In this document: positions 53,497 to 62,121 of the stretch, piece by piece
Numbering within the stretch: position 1 is the first letter of the stretch
How the letters are laid out: every line of letters starts with the position of its first letter
Assembly: GCA_016708875.1 (NCBI GenBank)
Contig: JADJFA010000019.1
Span: 55,305-119,304, forward strand
Origin: Lewinellaceae bacterium
Lineage (GTDB): Bacteria; Bacteroidota; Bacteroidia; Chitinophagales; Saprospiraceae
Length of the DNA: 64,000 bases
Direction: 5' to 3'
Notes under the pieces: generated by a model
Database searches by the model: none
What the model was told of the DNA's origin: nothing
What the model saw: the letters and a program-made list of their open reading frames with translations, nothing else
Made by a program: the position numbers and the translations under genes

Positions 53497-55951
53497 ATGC
53501 GATTTCCAACACTTTTACCTATATTCATCCTCTTTTTAGGTGCTGCGCAAGCCCAAAATACTGGTACGCTCACCGGCTCCGTAAAAGACAAACTCACCCA
53601 GGAACCCCTCATCGGCGTCAGTATCAAAGTCGAGGGCGCGGAGATCGGCACTCAACCGATGTCGAGGGTAATTTCCGTATTTCGGGTATCCCGCCCAAAT
53701 CATACAATGTGGTGGCAACGTATGTTGGCTATGCCGCACAGACCAAATTTAATGTGGTCATTACCACCGGAAACGCCAATCAGTTGAATTTCGAACTCGA
53801 ACCTGATGGCAAGACACTCGGTGAGGTGCTCGTCTCCGTAAATCGCTCGGTACGCATTGCTTCGGCTGAAACGCCTCTTTCCGTCCAAAACCTTTCAGTT
53901 GAGGAAATCAAAAGCAATCCCGGCGGCAACTTTGATATCAGCAGGGTAGTGCAGGCCCTGCCCGGCGTGGGCGGTGTGGCCGGAACAGGAGGCGGATTTC
54001 GCAATGATCTGATTATCAGGGGCGGTGGGCCAAGCGAGAATGTGTTTTACCTCGATGGAGTGGAAATTCCGGTCATCAATCACTTCACTACCCAGGGCGC
54101 TGCAGGCGGTCCAACGGGAATGCTCAACGTGTCGTTCATTGAGGATGCTACCCTGGCCACCAGCGCTTTCAACGCACGGTACGACAACGCACTTTCTTCC
54201 GTATTGCAATTCCGACAAAAGGATGGCAACCCGGAACGCATTCAAGGCAACGTGCGTGTGGGTGCTTCTGAAACGGCTTTAACTTTAGAAGGACCGCTGG
54301 GCAAGAAGAATGGAAAAACGACCTTTCTTGCCTCTGCGCGGCGCTCGTATTTGCAATTACTTTTTGAGGCGATTGGTCTGCCCATTCGCCCGGATTACTG
54401 GGATTTTCAGTACAAAGTGACGCACAAAATCAACGCTAAAACCACCTTCACGGCCCTTGGCGTGGGTGCAATAGACGATTTTTACTTTGAAGCGCCCAAA
54501 GATGCAACCCCGGAAAATCTCTACATTTTGAGTTCGGTGCCGGGCGTGAATCAATGGAACTACACGCAGGGTTTCGCCCTTAAACGCCTGATTGACAACG
54601 GTTTTTGGAACCTGACCTTCAGCCGGAATATGCTGGACAACAAGCTGGACCAGTTCGCCGACAATATTGATGGCAAACAATCGGACGAGGCGAAACGTAT
54701 TCTTGGTATCCAAAGTCAGGAGATCGAGAACAAACTCCGGTTCGATTTCAATCGCTACGTTGGCGCCTGGAAATTCAGCGCGGGAGCCATGGCGCAATAC
54801 GTCAAGTACAACAACAATTCCTACACCCGGCTCCGTTCAGAAATCCGGGATTCCTCCGGCAATGTCATTCAACCCGCAGCTGAAATCCGATTCAATACGG
54901 CCATTGATTTCTTTAAATTTGGCTTGTTCGGACAGATTAACCGAACCTTTTTAGCGAACGATTGGGTGTCTCGGCGGGTATACGCTCGGATGGTAATAGT
55001 TTTACGGATGACGGGGCTAATTTGTTGAAAACCATTAGTCCACGGCTAAGCGCGAGCTACGCTTTTGCCCCCAAATGGAAACTCAATGCCTCTGTAGGCC
55101 GCTACTTCAAAACACCCTTGTACACCGTGTTGGGTTTTCGCGACGATGCAGGGATATTGGTCAACAAAGACCAGCCCTACCTCCGCAGCGATCACTATGT
55201 GGCAGGCCTGGAGTTTTTGCCAACGCGGGTATTGCGCCTGACTTTGGAGGGCTTTTACAAACAATACGCAGATTACCCGGTAAGCGCGTTCGCCGGGGTT
55301 TCGCTGGCCAATCAGGGGGGCGGATTCGGCATTTTGGGCAATGAAAAAGTGTTGGCGGTGGGCAAAGGGGAGGCCTATGGAATGGAACTTTTTGCCCAAC
55401 AAAAACTGAGTAAAAATCTGTATTTCACAGGGTCGTACACCTTGTTTTGGTCAAAATTCAGCAATCAAAATGGCGAATTGATCGCTTCGGCCTGGGACAA
55501 CCGTCACCTGCTTTCCTTGCTCGCTGGCTACAAATTCCGGCGTAACTGGGAATTGGGCGTTAAATACCGTTGGCAGGGTGGGGTACCTTACACGCCGCTT
55601 GATCTTGATGCCAGTCGGGTGAATTATGCAACCATTGGTACGGGCGTATTGGACAAAAGTCGCTTGAACTCGCTTCGTTTGGGTAATTTCAACCAAATGG
55701 ATATACGGCTGGACAAAAAGTGGAATTTCAAGCGGGTTACCCTTGATGTGTTTGTAGACATCCAGAATATCCTGAACGCAGTAAATCCAGCCCCTCCCAA
55801 TTACACCTTCCAGCGTACAGCCGATGGCAGTGCTTTTGTCACTACCGACGGGAAAGCCTCAATGGCAGACGGAAGCAATGCGATTCCGATTTTGTTGGAG
55901 GATACAGAAGGGTCTTTGTTGCCGAGTGTGGGGATTGTGGTGGAATTTTAA
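53497..55951 (+). CDS. TonB-dependent receptor with carboxypeptidase-regulatory N-terminus (frameshifted)
   Basis: 818 codons. Signal peptide MRFPTLLPIFILFLGAAQAQ, then a carboxypeptidase-regulatory-like domain (TGTLTGSVKDKLTQEPLIGV; NVVATYVGYAAQTKF after a shift near 53660). A plug domain follows (SRVVQALPGVGGVAGTGGGF; NDLIIRGGGPSENVFYLDGV), then the 22-strand barrel. A second shift near 54970 restores GVSAGIRSDGNSFTDDGANL and a barrel ending in LLPSVGIVVEF with the terminal aromatic residue. It imports an unknown ligand across the outer membrane using TonB energy. It lacks an adjacent SusD gene, so polysaccharide uptake is unlikely. Confidence 0.88.
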
Positions 55952-55957
55952 TGGTTG

Positions 55958-56017
55958 GTTTGGCAAAAAAAAATGACCGGGTGACTGTCAGTCACCCGGT
56001 CATTTTTTTTGCCAAAC
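55958..56017. terminator. Long perfect terminator palindrome
   Basis: GGTTTGGCAAAA...TGACCGGGTGACTG faces CAGTCACCCGGTCA...TTTTGCCAAACC, with A9 and T8 tracts inside the stem. It ends the TonB receptor transcript with a U-run and can form in both directions. Confidence 0.85.
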
Positions 56018-56154
56018 CTAGATGGCCAACTAGGGACTGACCGGGGTTTTGTCCACTTCAATGTGGATCACTCACCAGGTTGATGCTCGTCATTTATTGC
56101 GATGCCACAAAAGGGGAACCTTGCAGCGAATTTGAACAATAAAACAAGCATCGG

Positions 56155-57390
56155 ATGAAACGTTTAATAATTTTAGGAGCAGGGACCGCTGGCACCATGA
56201 TGGCAAATCACCTGCACAATCACTTAAAGCGGGAGGACTGGGAAATAGACATCATTGATGAACGGGAAGAACACCATTACCAACCGGGGTATCTTTTCCT
56301 GCCATTCGATATTTATAAACCCGAGGATATCACCAAACCAATCCGGGATTTTATCCCGCACGGAGTCAATCTGATCAACGACCAGATTGATAAAATTGTT
56401 CCAAAAGAGCAATATGTGAGCATGGTCAATGGCGATCGGCTTCATTATGACCTTCTTATCATTGCAACGGGCGCAAAAATCGCTCCAGAGGAGACTGAAG
56501 GAATGCTGGGCGAGGAATGGCAGAAAAGTGTGTTTGATTTTTACTCCTTTGAAGGTTCGCTTGCCCTGCGCAACAAACTCCGGGATTGGAAAGGCGGCAA
56601 ATTGGTGGTACACATCACAGAAATGCCGATCAAATGCCCGGTTGCTCCCATCGAATTTGCTTTTCTGGCCGATTCGTTTTTCAAAAACAAACACATGCGC
56701 GACAAGGTGGAAATCACCTATGTGACACCCCTGAGCGGAGCGTTTACCAAACCAAAAGCAACCACGGCGCTCCAACATTTGCTAGACGAAAAACACATCC
56801 ACATTGAAAGCGATTTTGCCATTGAAAGCATTGATAATGAGAACAAAACCATCATAGACTATGGTGGACGGGTCATTCCTTTTGATCTGCTGGTGACCGT
56901 GCCAACCAATAAAGGGGACGAACTGATTGCCCGATCCGGTATGGGGGATGATTTGAACTTCATCCCGACCAACAAGGCAACGCTGCAATCCAAAAACTAT
57001 CAGAACATTTTTGTGCTGGGTGATGCCACGGACATCGCTGCATCAAAAGCAGGTTCAGTGGCGCACTTTGAAGCGGAAATTCTGACCGATAATATCCTTC
57101 GTTACATTGCTGGAGAACCGCTCAAGGAAGAATTCGACGGACATGCCAACTGCTTCGTGGAAACAGGGAACGGAAAGGCACTGCTCATTGATTTCAACTA
57201 TACCCACGAGCCAGTGGAAGGCAGTTTCCCCTTGCCGGGAATTGGTCCTTTGCGCCTGCTGAAAGAAAGCCGCATGAACCACATGGGTAAACTGGCTTTT
57301 CGCTGGATTTACTGGAATATGTTGCTGAAAGGTACCCACATTCCTTTTGTATCTACTGCGATGCAAGAGGCTGGAAAAGACTTTGCTTAA
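56155..57390 (+). CDS. sqr: Sulfide:quinone oxidoreductase-like flavoprotein
   Basis: 411 residues with two Rossmann motifs: ILGAGTAGTMMANHL (FAD, residues 5-19) and the central KLVVHIT region. The SQR/FCSD layout is shown by EEHHYQPGYLFLPFDIYKPE, LLIIATGAKIAPEETEGM, the cysteine in MPIKCPVAPIEFAFLAD (near residue 163), FVLGDATDIAASKAG near 290 and a late cysteine in HANCFVETGNGKALLIDF. Two of the three SQR cysteines can thus be placed. The C-terminus has an amphipathic membrane-binding end. SQR oxidises sulfide to sulfane sulfur and passes electrons to quinone. The next two genes, a TusE/DsrC protein and a DsrE-like protein, follow with 18- and 25-nt gaps, suggesting one sulfur-handling operon. 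Confidence 0.85.
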   Translation: MKRLIILGAGTAGTMMANHLHNHLKREDWEIDIIDEREEHHYQPGYLFLPFDIYKPEDITKPIRDFIPHGVNLINDQIDKIVPKEQYVSMVNGDRLHYDLLIIATGAKIAPEETEGMLGEEWQKSVFDFYSFEGSLALRNKLRDWKGGKLVVHITEMPIKCPVAPIEFAFLADSFFKNKHMRDKVEITYVTPLSGAFTKPKATTALQHLLDEKHIHIESDFAIESIDNENKTIIDYGGRVIPFDLLVTVPTNKGDELIARSGMGDDLNFIPTNKATLQSKNYQNIFVLGDATDIAASKAGSVAHFEAEILTDNILRYIAGEPLKEEFDGHANCFVETGNGKALLIDFNYTHEPVEGSFPLPGIGPLRLLKESRMNHMGKLAFRWIYWNMLLKGTHIPFVSTAMQEAGKDFA

Positions 57391-57408
57391 CCTAATAACA
57401 TAAAAATC

Positions 57409-57717
57409 ATGAACAAAATAATTGCCGGGGCAACCGTACAAGTCAACGAAGAAGGTTACCTCACCGATTTCCCACAATGGAATAAAGAAATCGGAACTGC
57501 TTTGGCTCTAGAAGCCGATATCAATATGACCCCGCGTCACTGGGAAGTCATTGACTATCTACAGGGGGAATTCAAAAACGAATCGCCGCTGAGTATCCGG
57601 AAGATCGGGAAGAGTGGGGTGGTGGATATCAAGGAATTCTATCAGTTGTTCCCGATGGCGCCTTTGAAAACAGCCTCTAAAATAGCAGGGATACCAAAAC
57701 CTGCCAGTTGTATCTAA
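57409..57717 (+). CDS. tusE: TusE/DsrC-family sulfur carrier protein
   Basis: 102 residues, ending GIPKPASCI. The penultimate cysteine is the sulfur-carrying CysA of TusE/DsrC. The second cysteine (CysB), which DsrC has ten positions earlier, is absent, so this is the single-cysteine TusE type. The middle has the conserved NEEGYLTDFPQWNKEIGTAL, MTPRHWEVIDYLQGEF and KSGVVDIKEFYQLFP. In tRNA thiolation, TusE takes sulfur from TusBCD. Here its partners are SQR and a DsrE protein, so it may carry sulfane sulfur from sulfide oxidation. It is in an operon with both neighbours. Confidence 0.88.
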   Translation: MNKIIAGATVQVNEEGYLTDFPQWNKEIGTALALEADINMTPRHWEVIDYLQGEFKNESPLSIRKIGKSGVVDIKEFYQLFPMAPLKTASKIAGIPKPASCI

Positions 57718-57742
57718 TTAACCACATTTAAAATAATTAGCC

Positions 57743-58225
57743 ATGAGCGAATATAATGGTGAGATCAGAAAAATGATGATCATCCTTTCAAAGGCAACCC
57801 TTGAAAACGTGTACGCAGCATTTGTACTCGCCAACGGTGCAAGAATGGAAGGGATCGAAGCAGAAATGTTCTTTACGTTTTTTGGCCTGGAGGCCATCCA
57901 CAAGGAGAAACTGGAACATCTGCACATTGCAACGGTTGGTAATCCTGCCATGCACATGCCTACCATGCTGGGCGGACTACCGGGCATGGAAGCACTTGCT
58001 ACCCACATGATGAAGAAAGAAATGGAGCGGATTGATATGCCGGATGTCCACGAATTTCTGGATATTTTAACGGCTTCCGGGGTGAAACTCTGGGCCTGTA
58101 AATTGGCTATGGATATGTTTCACTACAAAAAAGAGGACATGTACGACGATATTGACGGCGTAATTACCGTGGGCGATTTTTACAAACAAGGCAGTGGCAT
58201 TGGAACACACATGCTGTTCATTTGA
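57743..58225 (+). CDS. DsrE/DsrF-like sulfur transfer protein
   Basis: 160 residues. MMIILSKATLENVYAAFVLA, EMFFTFFGLEAIHKEKLEHL and LTASGVKLWACKLAMDMF give the DsrE/DsrF (peroxiredoxin-like) fold. The cysteine in WACKLAM is in the position of the active persulfide cysteine of DsrE2-type proteins. Met-rich stretches (HMPTMLGGLPGMEALATHMM) are typical of the DsrE2 subgroup. It would accept sulfur from SQR and hand it to TusE, or the reverse. It is the last gene of the sqr operon, ended by the hairpin at 58246-58278. Confidence 0.85.
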   Translation: MSEYNGEIRKMMIILSKATLENVYAAFVLANGARMEGIEAEMFFTFFGLEAIHKEKLEHLHIATVGNPAMHMPTMLGGLPGMEALATHMMKKEMERIDMPDVHEFLDILTASGVKLWACKLAMDMFHYKKEDMYDDIDGVITVGDFYKQGSGIGTHMLFI

Positions 58226-58245
58226 ATGAGATTAGGATAAACCGT

Positions 58246-58278
58246 ACAACAGGAAACTTGACTCAAGTTTCCTGTTGT
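58246..58278. terminator. Bidirectional terminator shared with DUF4342 gene
   Basis: ACAACAGGAAACTTGA (58246-58261) and TCAAGTTTCCTGTTGT (58263-58278) pair perfectly. The right arm encodes the stop and last codons of the convergent DUF4342 gene. Confidence 0.8.
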
Positions 58279-58559
58279 TTGATTGACCTTATTCTCCCGC
58301 AAGGCTCGGCCTGCTCAACTGTAATAGCCTTATTCCGGCTCCCAATCAACAATGCATTGCCAATCAGCCCCAATGCAGCCAAAACGGGTGCAATTATTGC
58401 GCCGACTAAGCCAAAAGTCAAAGGAATGGACATTAGCTCCTTGCCTGACTTATCGTGGATGGTGATTTTCCTGATATTGCCTTCGGCAATCAGTTCTTTT
58501 ACTTTTTTGACAAGGATTTCACCATTGATGCTGAACGATTCATGTGTTTTGTTTTCCAT
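58263..58559 (-). CDS. DUF4342 small protein
   Basis: 98 residues from ATG 58559. The domain (FSINGEILVKKVKELIAEGN, IRKITIHDKSGKELMSIPLT) and the following hydrophobic segment (GLVGAIIAPVLAALGLIGNA) match DUF4342, a family of small proteins with a single membrane helix. The tail SRNKAITVEQAEPCGRIRSI is polar. The last codons overlap the terminator of the sqr operon. The function is unknown. Confidence 0.8.
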   Translation of the reverse strand: MENKTHESFSINGEILVKKVKELIAEGNIRKITIHDKSGKELMSIPLTFGLVGAIIAPVLAALGLIGNALLIGSRNKAITVEQAEPCGRIRSIKQQET

Positions 58560-58739
58560 GATAGTGTATTTATTTTGAAACAGGTTAACGATTGAAAGTG
58601 GTTTAAGTTGAGGATTTTCGATCATCCTGACACGCAAAATTAAGGCAATTAAAATGCCTTGGCAGGATGACATAAATCACTGGCCAACATAAGATTTACC
58701 CGACATTTAGTTGAACTGTTTTCGCACTTTTGCAGGGTT

Positions 58740-60208
58740 ATGAAACGATCTCTTTCCCAACTGCGCGCTTCCGTCGAACGCATTTATCAAAATCAGAAAA
58801 CTGCGGAACAAAACGCCGGGCAAATCATCGCACACGTCTACCCGGAGCAAAAACCGAGTATCACCAATCTTATCCACTACCTCACATTGCGGCGGGAAGA
58901 CTTGCGGGCAATGCAGGATGACTTGCACGATGCCGGGCTTTCTTCTTTGGCCAGCGCAGAGAGTCATGCAATGCGTCAGGTGCAGGCGGTATTGCAGCGT
59001 TTGGAAGTAGTCATTCCGCAAAAAGAAATTTCGGTGTTAGATGCTGCTACGGGTGCCAGATTACTCCAGCACCGTGCTACGGAACTCTTTGGTCCAAAGG
59101 AAATTGATAGCATACCCCATCTGATGGTAACCTTTGAATCAGGCATGGCCAAGAATTATATGGCTGTGAAAGCCCTGGTCAAAGCGGGCATGAACATCGC
59201 TCGGATCAACAGTGCCCATGATAATCCTGAGGAATGGGAAAAGATGATTGCCAATGTTCGCAAAGCGGCACAAGTCACGGGTAAATCTTGCAAAATTTAT
59301 CTCGACTTGGCGGGACCCAAAATCCGCACCATATTGCTGGGAAAAGGCAGAAAAAAGGGACGTTTGAAACTGAAGGAACAGACACGGTTTCTTCTGGCCG
59401 AAACAGGCGCCCCATTCGATAAAAAGGAAAAAGTAGTCGGCTGTACCTTGGCTGGTGTGGTGAAAGATCTGCGCAAAGGCGACCGGGTTTTGTTTGACGA
59501 TGAATTGTTTGAGGCCATTGTAGAAGTCCCCGACGACGAGATGGCCACCCTGCGTGTGACCCGCGTTTCTGCGGCAAAGCCTTCATTGAAACCGGAAAAG
59601 GGCATCAATTTTCCGGATACTGAATTATCAGTGCGCTGCCTGACGGATTACGATAAGTCAGTGATTCCCTTGCTTTAGAGCATGCCGATATTTTAGGGTT
59701 TTCCTTCGTACGGTCTGCTGCGGATGTGGCGGAATTGCAAAAATTGTTGCGACTTGAAAAGTCCAAAAATATCCCCATCATACTCAAAATTGAAACCTCT
59801 GAAGCAGTTCAAAACCTGCCGGCATTATTGTTGCAGGGTATGTCGGAGCCATTATTTGGTGTCATGATTGCCCGGGGAGACCTCGCGGTTGAAATCGGGT
59901 TTGAACGTTTGAGCGAAGTTCAGGAGGAAATTCTGTGGCTTTGTGAAGCGGCACATGTCCCGGTTATTTGGGCTACGCAAGTGCTGGAGACTTTAAACAA
60001 AAGCGGCATCGCCACCCGTTCAGAGGTTAGCGATGCCGTTCGCGCAGCACAGGCCGAGTGTGTAATGCTCAATAAGGGCAAGTACCTGCTAATGGCACTG
60101 GCCACCTTGCAGGATATTTTGCAACGCAGCGCCGGGCACCACGTTAAAAAGCGCTATTCATTCCGGCCCTTGATGATCGCGGAGCGTTTTTTGGGAGCAA
60201 AGCAATAG
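58740..60208 (+). CDS. Pyruvate kinase-like protein with N-terminal extension and no C-domain (one frameshift)
   Basis: About 490 residues. The first 120 residues are an extension not found in standard pyruvate kinase. From residue 125 the barrel begins (HLMVTFESGMAKNYMAVKAL, AGMNIARINSAHDNPEEW). KIYLDLAGPKIRT and ILKIET (substrate/metal Glu) are present, and IARGDLAVEIGFERLSEVQE, VPVIWATQVLETLNKSGIAT and SEVSDAVRAAQAECVMLNKG carry the nucleotide/substrate motifs. The lid B-domain is present. A shift near 59670 splits the gene after FPDTELSVRCLTDYDKS. The chain ends soon after the barrel, without the allosteric C-domain. This atypical layout is known for a subset of Bacteroidota and Proteobacteria enzymes. 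Catalysis of PEP to pyruvate is plausible. Confidence 0.8.
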
Positions 60209-60224
60209 TAGAGTTATAGGTAGC

Positions 60225-60653
60225 CTATTTTTTGCGCCACCCGCCTACGATTGCGCCAATAAGCACGAACAACAGGAAGGAGTAAGAACCGTCCACCAGG
60301 CTAAGACTCATCGGATTCTGGGCAAACATATTGCCGGTGAGTATTCCAAAAGCCATTAACAGACCTATGCCACCGCCCGCGAGCGCACCGCTTTGCCAGG
60401 TGCTGATGTTCATTTTGTTGAGCAGCCAATTCATTATCAATGCATAGACGACCATGGCTACGGTGTTGACGATCATTGGAGTGGCCGTCATGGGTATTTC
60501 AGCACCATTTTTGAACATTTTATCGCCCTCCATGGTGAAACCGTTGCCTGCCATCCATTGGCTTTGGAATAGGACGCCATACCAAAGGAATCCCATGAGC
60601 ATACTTACAACAACAGACGCCGCAATGGCAAGCCAGTTTGTTTTTGCTTCCAT
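60225..60653 (-). CDS. DUF1761 membrane protein
   Basis: 142 residues from ATG 60653. Four membrane segments (WLAIAASVVVSMLMGFLWYG, MIVNTVAMVVYALIMNWLL, GALAGGGIGLLMAFGILTG and FLLFVLIGAIVGGW) and the GFLWYG...W motif match DUF1761. The frame is intact. No function is known. The preceding gene (pyruvate kinase) is convergent and only 16 bases separate the two stop codons. Confidence 0.85.
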   Translation of the reverse strand: MEAKTNWLAIAASVVVSMLMGFLWYGVLFQSQWMAGNGFTMEGDKMFKNGAEIPMTATPMIVNTVAMVVYALIMNWLLNKMNISTWQSGALAGGGIGLLMAFGILTGNMFAQNPMSLSLVDGSYSFLLFVLIGAIVGGWRKK

Positions 60654-60785
60654 AAATAAGATAGGTTTTGTTTTGAAAAAATGTGAAAGAGGCTGCAAAC
60701 GTACTGAATAAAATTATTTGTTTATAAAAATCGTTCAATTATTTTTTTTTGTTTTAAGTCTATAAGTAAGTGGGCAAAGTAGTTT

Positions 60786-60851
60786 CACAACGCCACGACG
60801 ACACCACGTTTTAAGATTTTGATTACCAGAGCGTTGTGTCGTTGTGGCGTG
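60786..60851. repeat. AACGCCACGACGACA-word inverted repeat
   Basis: CGCCACGACGACACCACG (left) and CGTTGTGTCGTTGTGGCG (right) are complementary with a few mismatches around TTTTAAGATTTTGATTACCA. It is another word-built hairpin, between the DUF1761 and SRPBCC genes. Confidence 0.6.
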
Positions 60852-60873
60852 AATCGACGCTTACTAACGCCAC

Positions 60874-61305
60874 TCAATTTTCACTCTTATTTTTCAACTG
60901 TTCCAACCAAAAAACCATGTCTGAAGCCAAATCTTTGTTCATCTTCTTTTTAAATAATGCAACCAGCCAGCCTTCCATACTTTCCTCTACCTTGACCAAG
61001 GTGGAGCCGTTTTTGTGCTCCAGATACCAATTGTGAATAGCCGAGCCACCAAAAGTGACTCCACTCCAGCCAAATGCACGGTTTGTATTTACAGTATGGA
61101 GAATCGAACGAATACTTGCGCCATTGATTTTCCAGTTGAATTTTGCTCCGACCCTAGGAGCTTCTTCCAGCATTGCCCAACTGATTTTTGGGTTCCAGTT
61201 TGACCACTGGTTAATGTCGGTAAGTACGGCCCATACCCTATCCGGGCTTGCTTGAATCAGTATTTCCTTGGCTTGAAAGACAGGGGCTTTTGAATTGACT
61301 TGCAT
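60874..61305 (-). CDS. SRPBCC (START-like) family protein
   Basis: 143 residues in one START/polyketide-cyclase-like domain: ILIQASPDRVWAVLTDINQW (helix-grip start), WNPKISWAMLEEAPRVGAKF, FGWSGVTFGGSAIHNWYLEH and STLVKVEESMEGWLVALF. These small hydrophobic-pocket proteins bind lipids or aromatic ligands. The ligand is unknown. The frame is intact. It is next to a Crp/Fnr regulator on the same strand. Confidence 0.8.
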   Translation of the reverse strand: MQVNSKAPVFQAKEILIQASPDRVWAVLTDINQWSNWNPKISWAMLEEAPRVGAKFNWKINGASIRSILHTVNTNRAFGWSGVTFGGSAIHNWYLEHKNGSTLVKVEESMEGWLVALFKKKMNKDLASDMVFWLEQLKNKSEN

Positions 61306-61369
61306 TTTGATTTAAATTAAGTGAATGATGGCACAAAGGTCAGCGCGCCCTCCGGCCATTCACTTGACA

Positions 61370-61956
61370 AAAATCAAGAAATTCGTTCGCTGCGTTTTTT
61401 TTCGAATTCGGCTGAAGGTTTTCGGGCGTCATTCCTAGCATAGAAGCCAGGAATTGGAGGGGCACCAGATTGAAGAGTTCAGGATTGTAACTAAAAAGGC
61501 GTCGTATCGCTCCTCAGCGCTCAAAGCCAAATGCGTCACCACCCGATCCTCCAACACGGTAAAGCACCGCGCGATGAAGGTTTTTTCAATCTCCGGCCAT
61601 TTGGGCACCACTTGCCCTATGTGGGCGTAATCGGCTTTATTGATTGCATAGATTTCACAATCTGTCATGGCCTGAATATTTACCCGCGCAGGTTTTTCAA
61701 ATAGAAAACTTGCTAAATCCGCAATGAAATAACCAGGTCCTGAAATCCATTTGGTGATTTCCCGACCATCATGATAAAAAAACTCGCGCATCAGTCCGGA
61801 TTGGACAAACCCAAGTTGTTGGGCAAATTGCTTTTCTTTCAGGAAAAAGTCGTTGCGCCGAAGAGAGATTGGCTTGAAGAATGGACTTATATTGGCCACC
61901 TCTGCAGCAGGGAGATGGAAAACGGACTGGATTTGCGTTATGAATTCGGAAGACAT
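61370..61956 (-). CDS. Crp/Fnr-family transcriptional regulator (frameshifted)
   Basis: ATG 61956 starts MSSEFITQIQSVFHLPAAEV. The cyclic-nucleotide-like beta-roll is FFLKEKQFAQQLGFVQSGLM, REFFYHDGREITKWISGPGY. No Fnr-type cysteine cluster is visible. Two shifts at homopolymers (near 61525 and 61405) are corrected to give FNLVPLQFLASMLGMTPETF and SRIRKKTQR, the DNA-recognition helix of the C-terminal winged domain, ending at 61370. The effector is unknown. The neighbouring SRPBCC gene may be a target, by proximity only. Confidence 0.82.
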
Positions 61957-62121
61957 GGTGCGGCTTATAGTGGAAATGGTTGCAAATAACGGTAACAAGC
62001 AAAAAGGGTAAGGCAAATCTGGCAGAGATTTATCGGGCATATGGTTAAACGTGAGAAACCTTTATGCAACGCAGGGAAGTGCAACTTCGTAATTTCGCAA
62101 ATCATAATTGTTTACTTGCAG

